Of a stretch of 64,000 nt of DNA, positions 21,290-31,540 are shown in pieces. How positions within the stretch are numbered: the stretch's first letter is position 1; each line of letters opens with the position of its first letter. Source of the DNA: Chrysophaeum taylorii (lineage: Eukaryota > Sar > Pelagophyceae > Pelagomonadales > Pelagomonadaceae); assembly GCA_029834535.1 (NCBI GenBank), contig JAQMWT010000003.1:124001-188000 (forward strand), given 5' to 3'. The notes beneath the pieces are model-generated. The model saw only the letters and a list, made by a program, of their open reading frames with translations. It was not told the DNA's origin and made no database searches. The translations under genes were made by a program, and so were the position numbers.

Positions 21290-22287
21290 CGAGATCCTCA
21301 GTACACTTGTTGAGGAGGCGGAGGTTGACGTAGGTAAAGAGAAGGCGATGGACGGTGAGGGTGTACAGGCGATTGCGCGTCTTGGTGTGGATGAGCTTGT
21401 GGGTCTTGCAGACTCGCTCGACGTCGGCAGACTAGACAGCCATCTCGTCGATGCGGATGGCGATGGGGGTGATCTTTGGGAATTGCTTGATGCCGGTGAG
21501 TCGCCAGTCGTCGGCGACGGACATCATCCGCGACTGCTTGAAAATCTCGCGCTCGGTGGACGCCTTGAGTCGCATGTCGGCGGGTGGTTTGATGAGGGAC
21601 TGCTTGCGTTCGATGAGCGCGCCCCACTGGCCCCGGCGGAGAGCGATCTGCTTGAGCTTGGTGAAGGCCACCTCGCGATCAGTAGAGTCGGGGTAGAACC
21701 GCTCGATTATCTTGATGCCGTGGTCTTCCCAGTCTGTCACGTTAAAACGCTCATCAGACGTCGGCGTTGTGAACGGGTCTACCAGCCAGGCGAAGATATG
21801 CAGCGAGTCCAGGAGACCAACCTGCCGCGATGGAGAACGGGAGAGCGCATCCCACAACGAACTTGGTGATCGTCGCGGTGATGCGCCGTGCACGTGCGTC
21901 GCCACAACGGTCAAAGCAGCCAGTGACCCGGGCCTGCTTACTCTTACTGCTCGCGGCTGGCTCGGACTCGGCTGTTCGCTTAGAGGGGATCGATTCAGAC
22001 ATGGCGCACGTCACCAGTTCCGTGGCCCTGTTCTCCATAGTGCTCAAAAAGGCCCGCGTCCTCGTCGTATTGGTGGACTTGGCGACGGCGATTTTGACCT
22101 CATCAGTAGTAAACTTGCACCCAACAATATGATCCGCCCAGTACGACGCCGTCCATGTCTGCGTCTCCTTCGAATAGGTGCAGCCATGCGCCGCACAAGA
22201 ATACGTCGTTTGATTCTCGGAATTAGTAGGTCCCTTGACGACGTTGTCCGCGACGATGCTCTTTTTGCGACCAACCTTCGGCGCCAT
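21290..22287 (-). pseudogene. hAT transposase, internally deleted
   Basis: The N-terminus (MAPKVGRKKS start) has a BED-like zinc finger, CAAHGCTYSKETQTWTASYW followed by ADHIVGC. Later ITATITKFVVGCALPFSIAA matches the hAT PFS region. After frame changes comes FAWLVDPFTTPTSDERFNVT. The C-terminal dimerisation segment, in another frame near 21,300-21,430, reads SADVERVCKTHKLIHTKTRN then RLYTLTVHRLL. At about 330 codons in total most of the DDE catalytic domain is missing (full hAT transposases have 600-800 residues), so it cannot be active. Confidence 0.8.
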
Positions 22288-22543
22288 CGACGCAGCCGCC
22301 TCTCAAAAGTACTGGACAGCCAAGTACTGACGCTCTGAGAGGGTTTTCAAAGCGAAAATCGAAAAAATACAAACGAAACGATATAATATTAAAATAATAC
22401 CGGTATAAAACGAAATTTTATTATGGCCCGTTATAGAAAACGTTTTAAGCTGTTCAAGAGTTCGGTCGCGAATCCTCCGCCATCTATAACGGTATAAAAG
22501 GTGTGTATGGGCGGCTTCTCCGGATTAGCCTTAAATAATGACA

Positions 22544-22951
22544 AAGGGGGCTCTCACCGACTCGTCCTAGACCTCACTGAACGAGGAAAACACGCACTCG
22601 GGGTCGGGTATGCTCGCCACACACCTTGCTCACGCTCACCAAGCCTCTCAACAAGATGGAGAGATGGTATATGATAGCAAGAATGCTACAAGAATACGGC
22701 AAGAATGCTTCTCACAAGAGAGAGGTATGATGTCACTAGGAAGGTGGGGAAAGGCGTCCCGTTGAACGGGCATCAAGCCTCGAGAAAGGGAGGGTAAGCC
22801 TTGGCGGTCAGGAGTTGCCGCCACAGGACTCCCCTGGTGAGAATACGTGCTGCCCTCAGCGAGTCCGGCGAGAAGCACGAGCCTTGGCTGAATGAGCGTC
22901 TCGGGAACGAATCTTCTTGTAGACACGTTCAACGACAGGCTCAGGAACGCG
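22544..22951. repeat. 410-bp direct repeat, right copy
   Basis: Partner of 19,602-20,011. Here it continues without a break on its right into the minus-strand Gypsy-like gene fragment, so this is probably the original position and the left copy the derived one. Confidence 0.7.
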
Positions 22952-23522
22952 TCCACTACGCAAAGTGAACTTAGGAATCAACACATCGATCTCGTGCGGG
23001 GCGAAGTCGGTGACACAAGGAGTGGTACTGTTGTTGACCTTGGTCTTGTCGGTGAAACTGCGACCGTCCACGTCCTTGTATTCCGGCTTAAGCTTGCGAG
23101 TAGAGAGATGTGAGATAGGCTTGTGATAAGAAACTTTGTCATGGGGACCAAGATCAGCATAGAAATGCAGGGCGACTCGATCATTCACAAAATCATAGGG
23201 TTCATAAACTTCAGCGACATAAATCTTCTTTCGCCAATCGGACCGTTTATTATCCGGAATCCGAAAGATAACGAACTTACCATGCTTGTAATCATCCCGA
23301 AAGGTCTCCTTGGGCGGGCACAGCTCGATCGACCACTTGAGAAACCATCACAGGGGTGATCTGGCTAACATGAACACAACGGCGTTCAGGAGGAGAATCA
23401 AGAGACTCGATCCTGTAAGTGACCGGAGACAAGCGTTCCAAAATAACGAATGGACTGCGCCATTCCGGTCGAAGCTTGTTCTGAAGAAAAGGGATGTAGA
23501 GCAGAACATGTGAACCTCTACT
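22856..23522 (-). pseudogene. Gypsy-type integrase C-terminal fragment
   Basis: From 23,509 leftwards one frame reads SPFVILERLSPVTYRIESL and RRCVHVSQITPV, the small barrel-like domain (GPY/F type) at the end of Ty3/Gypsy integrases. After a shift the frame gives KLKPEYKDVDGRSFTDKTKV, then SGRVPEPVVERVYKKIRSRD and a stop at 22,856. The upstream end is cut off by the LTR at 23,523. Only this 3' scrap of the polyprotein is present. Confidence 0.65.
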
Positions 23523-23836
23523 TGCAGAGAAATCTGCTGCCTCTTACCCTTATCGCCCGTTGAGAACGTGATCTCTTCATTACCCTTCTTCTTCCTTTCT
23601 ACACAGTCAATTAGTCCTCTGATTTGTGCTTAAGCTCATCATCATGGTCTAGCGCGCCCCGAGGTATGTAGCACTATACACTTTACCTTTCTCGTGTAGT
23701 TCTAGATGCCGCCTGTCGTGTTCTGAGGATATAGGGAACATACCTTTTCATTCCCCGAATTAAATACTTCCAGACGTTCATGATGAGACGGGATGGTTTC
23801 CCAGGTGACTCACCACTGCATGCTAAATATTCTGCA
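23523..23836 (+). repeat. 5' LTR of copy A
   Basis: 314 bp beginning TGCAGAG and ending TTCTGCA; the terminal TGCAGA/TCTGCA are inverted. Similar to the LTRs at 36,599, 40,321 and 52,197. Confidence 0.9.
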
Positions 23837-23850
23837 GGTTATGGGCCCAG
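23837..23850 (+). promoter_or_regulatory. Half-tRNA primer-binding site of copy A
   Basis: GGTTATGGGCCCAG abuts the LTR. It is complementary to the anticodon arm (CTGGGCCCATAACC) of initiator tRNA-Met, not to its 3' end. Drosophila copia uses the same site with a tRNA(iMet) 5' half as primer. Confidence 0.88.
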
Positions 23851-24357
23851 GCGGGTCCCTGAGAAGCCATGTGTTAAAGCGCGCACGTAACCTATGGGTT
23901 TTGGGCTGTTACCGCGCCAGTCCAGCCTCGCCACGCAAACACGCTTGTTTATACAACGCCATTACAATTGGGCTGTATAAGGCATATTTTGCACACGTGA
24001 TCGTGTAACCTTATGTGCACCTGTTCCTAGTATCGTATTGCCATGTCAATGTTGATGTGTGTGTACGTTGGCTAACCTGTACTCTTGCACACATGTTATG
24101 GAATATTTGGGTACGTCCACTCGTACATTCCATGGCGATGCGCCTAACAAGCTCCTTGAGAGCACCAAAATAACCAGCTGCCATGAGTGACTAAGCTTAG
24201 CGACACTACTCTGGACTCACAGCTTGCACAGTAGTCAAATGGACATTTTCCCATCGATAACGAATGAGTGTACATAGACACCGATAGAAAGACCCCCTTA
24301 GAATGTCTAGACAGTGTCAACTGCGTGACTGAACCCATTGGTTCCCCGTCAACTGCT

Positions 24358-26230
24358 ATGGTAGAACACGCAGCACGAGCCGCAGCCAAGACGATCATAG
24401 GTGCGGATATACTATCCTCCGGAATCAAATTCTCGATCGCGTTTTCCTGGAATGGAAGACCGATAGGGCTGCTGATCTCCGTTTAGCTGTTGGTGAATTG
24501 CCCCCCGAGTATCAGGAATGTTACTTCACCAATGAAGCCTTCCCCAACTTACCTGATGCAGAAGTAGCTCAGCTAGCTACTGTCAGTTACGACAATGAAG
24601 ACAAGGCATTACGCCCTGAAATCAATCCTCGTTTCTAAGAAGAGGAACAAATCTTAAATCGTGCGCACCCGAAAGCATTAGCTTTTGACACCCGTGTTCG
24701 TGCCCCTGTTACTATGTTTTCGTTAACTGCTGCTGACTGGCACACTTATCAGAATACGTATGCTACATTCTTGCATACTTATTTCAATCTTAAAAGTGTT
24801 GGAAAACCAGCATTTGCGGCCTGGCCCGCCATCAATGAGGTGTATAACAAAAGTTATTTACCCCACAAGGCTCGAGCCATTATGCTCATTGCCTTTAGTC
24901 ACTACGAGTCTGTTACGACTACTGATGTGTCCTACTTGAAACAGCAGTTCAACTCTGTTGTTTATATCCTAGCTGGTATGTCCATGTCTTTATCGAAGCT
25001 GTCCTAGCATTTAGGCAAATCTCTTACCAACTTAACCAGGAAGAGACTGACCTTCAATTCGACTTTGGTGCTCTTTGTATAAAAATTTATGAAGAGATAC
25101 ATCGGCATTATGCCGATAATACCAGCAACAATCGTTACGATCGTGGTTGGGTAGATTGGTGTTATATGTATGAAACCCGATCTTCATCTCGGCCTTTGCC
25201 AGACGCTGAACGATTGTGTCACCCTACCAACCCTAGCTATATCTTAGAATATGCATTAGACTTATATAGTGTAGTATCAAATGGGTCGAACAAAAGACGC
25301 TTAGAACGCCCTGTTTCTTGGCAACCCTATGTCGAAGGATTGACACCTCAACCAAAGCCAAAGTTACTACTTACAAACACGCTGGATTTAGCAGACAAAA
25401 GTCTGACTCAAACTGCTAACACACTCGCGTTCATTACTTCGTCTCAACCTGGTACATCTTCCACGTTTAATGCTAGACGCTTGCGTAACTCTAACGATGC
25501 TCGCCAGCCTTTCTCTCGCAGCGATCTATCATATTATCGTTCTGGTGATTCTTATGTCACCAAGAAAACTGCTGGACAGTCCCATGACCGTCCAATTTAC
25601 CCCCGCACTTTCGACAGGTCCTCTCGATCTAACATGAAATTATTAGATCGAACGAAGCACACCTTAAATACACTGCAAGAGCAGTGTAGCGAACTTACGA
25701 AGCATGTGACAGATAATGATACCACGGCTCAGCTACAACAGAATATCAACAAGTTATTTGAGACTCTATTGCAATCCGCTGACATTCTGTCAACGACATC
25801 TACTGAGGACAACAGTGACTTACTTCGCCTAAACGAACAACTCATGTTCGCAGAAGACATCATTTATGATGTAGACGTTCATCTATCCTCGACCGAAAAG
25901 TCGTTAAACTACGTGGAGCCACAACATCATACTGTTGCTACTGCTCCCACCCCAAAGGCAACTCCTCCTACTACAGAGACCTAGGATGCCTCCAACACAC
26001 AGGGTAATCCCTCCAATATTGTGTCTAACTTCTTTACTGCTTCCGCCATATCGGCTTTACCACCAGCGTTACTGTCCTCGCTATCTTCACAGGTCCAATC
26101 TGCCATCAACCAACCACCACAAGCCGAAACCAAAAGGGATGTCGATCAGACTTCGCTATCGTCATTTGATGAGAAGCACGGCATGGCTGATGAGGCTGAC
26201 GAACCATCACCACCTGTTCACTGACGAAAC
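24358..26230 (+). pseudogene. gag: Copy A gag
   Basis: Start at MVEHAARAAAKTIIGADI, supported by copy C, which begins MAERAGRAAPKAVTGADI. No zinc knuckle is seen. Conserved blocks are VAQLATVSYDNE, ADWHTYQNTYATFLHTYFNL and RAIMLIAFSHYESVTTTDVS (24,730-24,960), then SYIxEYALDLY and NARRLRNSNDARQPFSRSDL (25,220-25,530). A coiled coil around 25,650-25,900 precedes the boundary motif STEKSLNY. Breaks: frameshifts near 24,430 and 25,000, an in-frame TAA near 24,637 and a TAG at 25,982. The family is far from ordinary copia gag, so the call rests on position and on conservation between copies. Confidence 0.7.
25892..25911 (+). other. Boundary motif A1 (end of gag)
   Basis: ACCGAAAAGTCGTTAAACTA, in frame as T-E-K-S-L-N-Y. 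Confidence 0.85.
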
Positions 26231-26284
26231 TGTTAGGCTGACGAACCATCACCACCTGTTCAGCCGATTATCATTCCAAATTTC

Positions 26285-27008
26285 TTGTTATTTCTGGAGA
26301 ACTTCTTCACTGCCAGCCTCTCCACTACTTGCCCGCATTCGGAAAATGCACTCCTAACCAACTATATGAAGGTAAACAGTGTCCCTCAACATTGTTCCTT
26401 TTTATATTTTGACTCTTGTGCTACCATATCCTTGATGTCCACGTACGATTTTGCAATACCAAATCATATTATTCCACTGGACTCCAAATACGCGCCGATT
26501 GTTATTCAAACTGCCACTGGACAACAACGTGCCTCACACATGATGTTAACACGTAACATAGTTGTTCCCCTACCAGATCATCCACAAATTGGCTATGTCA
26601 AGATCGATTTCGCTTTATGTCTTCAGCCAGTGCACGACCGACATCTCCCTGAGCATGCTCGAGTGGAACCAGTCGAACCTGACCACTGTGTTCAATGATC
26701 GATCTGAGCCAAAGCTCAGCGCTGTCACGAGCCGCATAGACAAAGATGTACGTATTCCCATACACTACATAGCAGCTAATTTACCTGCTCTCCCTTGTCT
26801 CACCTACAACATCGCTCGCGACAAACAACTCGAACTTCGCTCCCTCGCATTTCCGCTCAAGCGATACCATGAAAACAGGGATCTACTGGTATATTACAAT
26901 TATCTCCTCAAAAGAGTTTTACCAGATCGCCCGTGGATTCGTCCTTTGGTTCTTAATCTTCGGAAACAGAACAAGTTTGTCCAGCAAAACACACCGCCAT
27001 TAACCTGA
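26285..27008 (+). pseudogene. Copy A aspartic protease region
   Basis: The likely active site is FLYFDSCATISLMSTYDFA (Asp codon 26,411-26,413) in the right place between gag and pol. Cys stands where retropepsins have Gly (D-S-G), and copy B has the same change (VDSCASISLM). TATGQQRASHMM and IGYVKIDFALCL follow. A frameshift near 26,640 and the TGA at 27,006-27,008, which also exists in copy B, separate it from the methyltransferase. It would process the gag-pol polyprotein. Confidence 0.65.
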
Positions 27009-27023
27009 ATACTATCGCGCCCA

Positions 27024-28124
27024 GTGTTTCTCTCACAAGAGCCCAATCTTCGCAAACCCTCTGTCATGTTACTTTGTTCTGGTTTGTCAACCCCAGCGTT
27101 CCTGTCTCAAGCCACTAATGACTTAGGCTTAAATATCAATGTAAAAGTTGTTGTTGAGTCTGATGATACGCTTGTTCGTATGTTACGCCACCGTTTCCCT
27201 ACAGTATTATTATTTGAATCTCTCCCCGCCTTTATCAACCATCTTCACCTAATCTCACCAGAGGAAAGGCGCAAATTTTATTGTGATATCATTGAGATTA
27301 CTCCTCCCTGCACGAACAGGAATCTACTAAAGCAGCATAAGACCGAAGACTTACACAGCCTGCTGGACGACTCTCTTTTCGACAGCATGCTGTCTGTCAT
27401 CAAGCTACTCCAACCATTGGTACTAATGGCTGAGATGACACCTCCGCACAAGTACTGTCATCAAGACCACATAACTGTGACCAATCTCATCCATGCCACA
27501 TTCGATTACTGTGTCGATGTTGTTGATAGGTTCCCGACCTTCCTCTGTGGCGACTACCAATCTAGAAAAAGATGGATCTGCATCGCACGCAGGTATTCTA
27601 CTGGACCAATTAACATATTGTCGTGGCCTATCCTCCATCCACGCCCCTTCCTAAAGATCGTGGATGACTTACAAGCCATTCCTAAGCGACTTTGGCTACC
27701 CAAACACATCGCCAAAGACTGGATCCGGGTGTTCCCCGATCCTCCATATGTCCCCGTTCCTAAAACGTTTGCACCTTATTCACGCACAGGTTCTGTTCAG
27801 CTTACTATGGCTGACCTTGAAACACTCAATATGTTATTGTTGCGCCTTCACTCACAACAGGCTCACGAGCAACGCACGCACTCTGTTCAATCCGAGTGTA
27901 CTTATCATCAGCTGTGTTTCAAACGCTCCTCCATGGAGCCGCTGCCTCATGCAACTAATCCTATACACGTCAAGGCTTTTACAATCCTCTATAACGTGTT
28001 TGCCAGATTGCACACTAACTCACCCACTCCTGTGTCCTATTACATAACCGTTTTCGAAACTGACCAACCGTCACATAGGTATAACTTACAACCTCATCAA
28101 CATCACATAATATCTATCTCCTAA
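27024..28124 (+). CDS. C5-cytosine DNA methyltransferase domain, copy A
   Basis: A 366-codon open frame in the phase of the preceding protease end. C5-MTase motifs occur in order: I, VMLLCSGLSTPAFLSQATND (SAM site); II, VKVVVESDDTLVRMLRHRFP; IV, CDIIEITPPCTNRN with the catalytic Cys (codon 27,309-27,311); VI, PLVLMAEMTPPH (Glu); VIII, CGDYQSRKRWICIARR (Q-x-R); IX, YSRTGSVQLTMADLETLNML; X, ATNPIHVKAF. The target-recognition region lies between VIII and IX, about 27,600-27,770. The key Cys, Glu and Arg are all present. It is part of the retrotransposon polyprotein, placed between protease and integrase, and would methylate cytosine in DNA. The real N-terminus is set by processing, not by this first Met. 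Confidence 0.85.
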   Translation: MFLSQEPNLRKPSVMLLCSGLSTPAFLSQATNDLGLNINVKVVVESDDTLVRMLRHRFPTVLLFESLPAFINHLHLISPEERRKFYCDIIEITPPCTNRNLLKQHKTEDLHSLLDDSLFDSMLSVIKLLQPLVLMAEMTPPHKYCHQDHITVTNLIHATFDYCVDVVDRFPTFLCGDYQSRKRWICIARRYSTGPINILSWPILHPRPFLKIVDDLQAIPKRLWLPKHIAKDWIRVFPDPPYVPVPKTFAPYSRTGSVQLTMADLETLNMLLLRLHSQQAHEQRTHSVQSECTYHQLCFKRSSMEPLPHATNPIHVKAFTILYNVFARLHTNSPTPVSYYITVFETDQPSHRYNLQPHQHHIISIS

Positions 28125-28902
28125 CTGGCGGCCACCATTCTGACGGCAACCTCACCATAGAGAACGCCGCTACCAAATATCATGCTTCCATTGACGCGTT
28201 TGGAAGCACGTATACGTTTACTGCCTCCAACTTTCACCACGACAATGACCGATCTATATATTTGGAGCCGTTTGTGGGTTACCTGTGGATATCCAAGCCC
28301 TTCCTCAAGTTGGCTCCGCTGCCGCCTATGGCACCGCCATACAAAAGCTCTTGTCCAGATGCTCTCTTGTGATGCCTGGCTGCCTTACCTACAAGGCCAC
28401 CGACAACTCTTTCGACTACAAGGATTCTCATTTTGCTCTGGAAGATCACCACTTATCTCATAGTCGCTATATAGGGTATCTTCGTGGAAGTGACCGCAAA
28501 CTCGGCTCTAAAATCCACTCCATGCTTGCTCCATTGCCCACCGTCCGAGGGTATGCCAACATTATTTTACTCGACCCTCGCAACGGGAAATTACGTTACC
28601 CCACTCGACCGGAGTTGTTTCGTGCTAACAACCACACCAAACAACAGGAATCTTTCCTCTTGTCTCTTCGCCACGACCTTTGCTGCGACATGCTCAGCAA
28701 TGCTCTGCCTGCCGGTACGTACAGCACACTGTACAAGCACCTTTCGCTCCTCGTTGCCGATATTAAATCTCTTATGTTGGACCCTACCTTCCAACATACT
28801 GCTGCCGTGACGAAGAAATCCTATGTATCCAACTTTATGACCTTTGGTCAGGCCTCCACCACGTGCAGCACAGATACCTTGTCTTTGGCACAAACCTTAT
28901 GA
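28125..28902 (+). pseudogene. Conserved unknown domain between methyltransferase and integrase, copy A
   Basis: About 205 codons (28,285-28,902) plus a shifted upstream part. Conserved with copy B: SRYIGYLRGSDRKLGSKIHS, RGYANIILLDPRNGKLRYPT, LLSLRHDLCCDMLSNALPAG. I do not recognise it. It may be a C-terminal extension of the methyltransferase or a diverged GAG-pre-integrase domain. It ends just before the boundary motif at 28,926. Confidence 0.6.
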
Positions 28903-28925
28903 CGTCAATTTCCAACAACTGCTTG

Positions 28926-28945
28926 ACCGAAATGTCGTTTAACTG
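28926..28945 (+). other. Boundary motif A2 (before integrase)
   Basis: ACCGAAATGTCGTTTAACTG, two changes from consensus, in frame as T-E-M-S-F-N-C. Confidence 0.75.
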
Positions 28946-29051
28946 TATATCCTCGTCCTAAGAAGATACTCTCGCTACTCGTGATGATGAGGATGCACCT
29001 CCAAGGGACCCTGCTGCGCACCAGGATGACGACGCACCGCCTCCCCCTGCC

Positions 29052-30767
29052 TTGGACACCGAACTCAAGTTCGATGTTCGGCGCAAACGTCATATTCCCG
29101 CTCGTCCCATTCCTCGCAAGTCCTTCGCACACGGATCTGCCGAATACCACAACGCCAAAGAACGTGCCAATCGCTTCCACCGGGTACACCACTGCCCCGA
29201 CAACGTCGCTGCCAAGGCCCCCAATGTACTGGCTCGCCCTGGCTTCTCTGCTTCTGACATACCGTATCGCGACTTATGCACCGACTGCATCGCACACAAC
29301 AAGCGCCACACGCACACGCACTTCAATCCGACCAAGCCCTCTTTTGAGCAAACTCACAAAACCGGCGAAGTCTGGGCGTGCGACGGCGGCTATGTGACCA
29401 TCCCATCCGAATGGGGAGGCTTCACACATCTTATCGTATTCAAGGAGCTTATCTCGAAATTTCTCTTGGTGTACTTTACACGCACCACCAACGCCACGGA
29501 GTTCACTCAAGCCCTGGATTTTGTGTATGACTTTTGTCGTACACAACTCAACGTGCACATGCGCACCCTCTTCTCTGATGCCTTCAAACCCTATTTTAGC
29601 CAGCACATTACCGCCCCGTACCGCGTCGATAAAGGCATTCAGCTCATCGCTTTCCCGCCGTACATGCACCACTTTAACTTTGAAGTTGAGTCAGCCATCG
29701 GCTTCATCGCCTCCGCCTCCTCAACTCGCCTTCGTTCTCTCCTTAATGCTCATTACCGTGGCTCAAAGATCGTGGAACCAGCCATCATGTTTCCCTGGGC
29801 GGTAATACACACCATACAAAGCTACAACCTCCTTCCGAACGCCACGCTCGAGCGCATTCACCATGCCATCCTAAGTCCGCAACAGCTGCTCTACAACCAA
29901 CTAAGTACCCCCCAGCATGACATGCTCAAGATCTTCGGCGCTGAATGCTACCTTCTACTGGAGCCCCACGAGCACCATAAGTGGGAACCGTGCCGCCGCA
30001 AATACTTATGTCTATGTTGCGCCAACGCGCAAAACCCGCTCGTCTCCCCACGTGTTGACCATATCGCCGACGTCGTCCTCAACCCTGAAAACGGACAAAT
30101 TCGTGTTTCGTCCAAGCTGCAATTCACCTACATGCTCCAGCATCCTACTCCTGATCCTGAACTTGCTCCTCCGCCTCACGCTCCTCCCGCGCCTTTCTCG
30201 CTCACACCCCACACCGCTATCCAAGACCATGTCATTCAGAGGGGGACACGGACACTTCATCCTCAGAGGGGGCACTCTCCACCTCCTTCAGCTCCCCCTC
30301 CGTCTCCTGCTCCTGCGTCTTCTCCCTCTTCCGACGCTCTCGCCGACGATTCTGGCTCTATGCCACCGCCGCCCTTGCTCCCTTCTTACAAAGACCTTTT
30401 TGCACAAGATGACCTCATTCTTGTCCCAGGTTCCAAACAACCTAACACCCGCAAGGCAACCTCCATGAAAAATATCCAAGCCCGGCTGCAAGCGTCTACT
30501 ATTGGTGCTTACAAAGCCGCTGGCGGCAAACTCGCCGATTTCCGCTGGGATCTTCGCCACCACTTTCTTACGTTCAAGTCTCCCGCCCTCTCCGCCCTTC
30601 ATATCAATGGTGGTATCCTCTGGTCTGCTATCTGCTCCGAGGGGGAACATGCGTTGTTAGCTCGTCTTCTTCTCCCGTTGCGCACTTACTTGCCCGTTAC
30701 CCGCACGTCGATGGTTACTTCGCCCACGCCAAGTGCGCATCCAGCATCCCAGCTGCAACCTTTCTAA
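29052..30767 (+). CDS. Copy A integrase
   Basis: A 571-codon open frame. The N-terminal zinc-binding region is FHRVHHCPDNV with LCTDCIAHNKRH (His...C-x2-C). The DDE core has the first Asp in VWACDGGYVTIPSEWGGF (29,382-29,384), the second in MRTLFSDAFKPYFSQH and the Glu in FNFEVESAIGFIAS. IQSYNLLPNATLERIHHAIL and FGAECYLLLEPHEHHKWEPC follow, as in copia integrases. A long Pro/Ser-rich linker (30,150-30,420) leads to a region before RT (GAYKAAGGKLADFRWDLRHH) present in all copies. It would insert the element cDNA. The boundary motif at 28,926-28,945 is in the same phase but is followed by a stop (28,959-28,961) before this frame. Confidence 0.85.
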   Translation: MDTELKFDVRRKRHIPARPIPRKSFAHGSAEYHNAKERANRFHRVHHCPDNVAAKAPNVLARPGFSASDIPYRDLCTDCIAHNKRHTHTHFNPTKPSFEQTHKTGEVWACDGGYVTIPSEWGGFTHLIVFKELISKFLLVYFTRTTNATEFTQALDFVYDFCRTQLNVHMRTLFSDAFKPYFSQHITAPYRVDKGIQLIAFPPYMHHFNFEVESAIGFIASASSTRLRSLLNAHYRGSKIVEPAIMFPWAVIHTIQSYNLLPNATLERIHHAILSPQQLLYNQLSTPQHDMLKIFGAECYLLLEPHEHHKWEPCRRKYLCLCCANAQNPLVSPRVDHIADVVLNPENGQIRVSSKLQFTYMLQHPTPDPELAPPPHAPPAPFSLTPHTAIQDHVIQRGTRTLHPQRGHSPPPSAPPPSPAPASSPSSDALADDSGSMPPPPLLPSYKDLFAQDDLILVPGSKQPNTRKATSMKNIQARLQASTIGAYKAAGGKLADFRWDLRHHFLTFKSPALSALHINGGILWSAICSEGEHALLARLLLPLRTYLPVTRTSMVTSPTPSAHPASQLQPF

Positions 30768-30943
30768 CTGCTGATGGCTCACCTACGTGCCCCACTCCTC
30801 AGCCTCTTTTAGCTGCGTTCACTGAGCACGCTGCTGCCTTTGGCATCTCTTCCTTACAGTATGCACTTACGTGTCTGGCGTCGACCAGCTTTATCGATCA
30901 CAACTCCTCCGAGTTTGGCGCTAATTCTGCATCTCTGGCCGAC

Positions 30944-31540
30944 TTGGAGGAATACCTTCTGGTCTCTACTGAGTATATCACCCAGGTCTTACATGCCGAC
31001 CCTACTATCCATATTCAACTGGAATCTGCTTCTTCTACTCCTCCTACTGACGCTGTTTCCAATTATCCCGAAGTCGCGCACGCCGCCTCGACCGCAACGT
31101 CGGTAAACTATAGTTCACCCGCCACTGTTGGTCCTGACGAATATAAGGTCCAAGAAGCGGACGTTTCCATCGATGAATACAAACTCAAGTGCCTCCACTG
31201 TATGTCGCCTGAAGACAGGCACGCCTACCTCAAGGCCATCGCCAAGGAACTCCACGACATTATCCGCTTTGGCTGCTTCAAACTTTCTTTACCCGACGGT
31301 GTCTCTCGCCCTATTGACAGCAGGATGGTGCTGAAGATTAAAACAGACTCTGCAGGCAAATACGTTAAGCACAAGGCTCGCCTCGTGCTACGTGGCTTCC
31401 TAGCATCTCTTGGCGCCGATTTCTTTGGCACCTTCAGCCCAATGGCCACAATGACCGCAATCCGGGTACTACTGGCGATTGCAGCATACAAGCAATTGCC
31501 TGTCTACCACGCAGACGTCCCGAACGCCTTCGTTCAGTCT
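30944..31540 (+). pseudogene. Copy A reverse transcriptase, first part
   Basis: Opens after the boundary motif STATSVNY with VGPDEYKVQEADVSIDEYKL, then YLKAIAKELHDIIRFGCFKL and KHKARLVLRGFLASLGADFF, FSPMATMTAIRVLLAIAAYK and VYHADVPNAFVQ, all standard copia RT blocks. It is cut at 31,540 by an inserted element; the coding sequence resumes at 32,930. Confidence 0.9.
31091..31110 (+). other. Boundary motif A3 (integrase/RT)
   Basis: ACCGCAACGTCGGTAAACTA, in frame as T-A-T-S-V-N-Y. Confidence 0.85.

Larger units (their letters stand above)
20013..22498 (-). mobile_element. hAT-type DNA transposon relic
   Basis: The ends are inverted copies of a 40-bp sequence (20,013-20,052 and 22,459-22,498) differing at one position. 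The interior carries a broken hAT transposase on the minus strand (21,290-22,287). The left half also holds three copies of a ~275-bp unit (20,056-20,330; inverted 20,455-20,735; 20,740-21,003) around a palindrome, so smaller elements have piled up inside. A proper 8-bp target duplication was not found. Confidence 0.65.

Noticed and set aside
25892-25911. 2A-type ribosome-skipping peptide for the boundary motif
   Set aside because: 2A needs an NPGP core, which is absent; T-E-K-S-L-N-Y does not fit.
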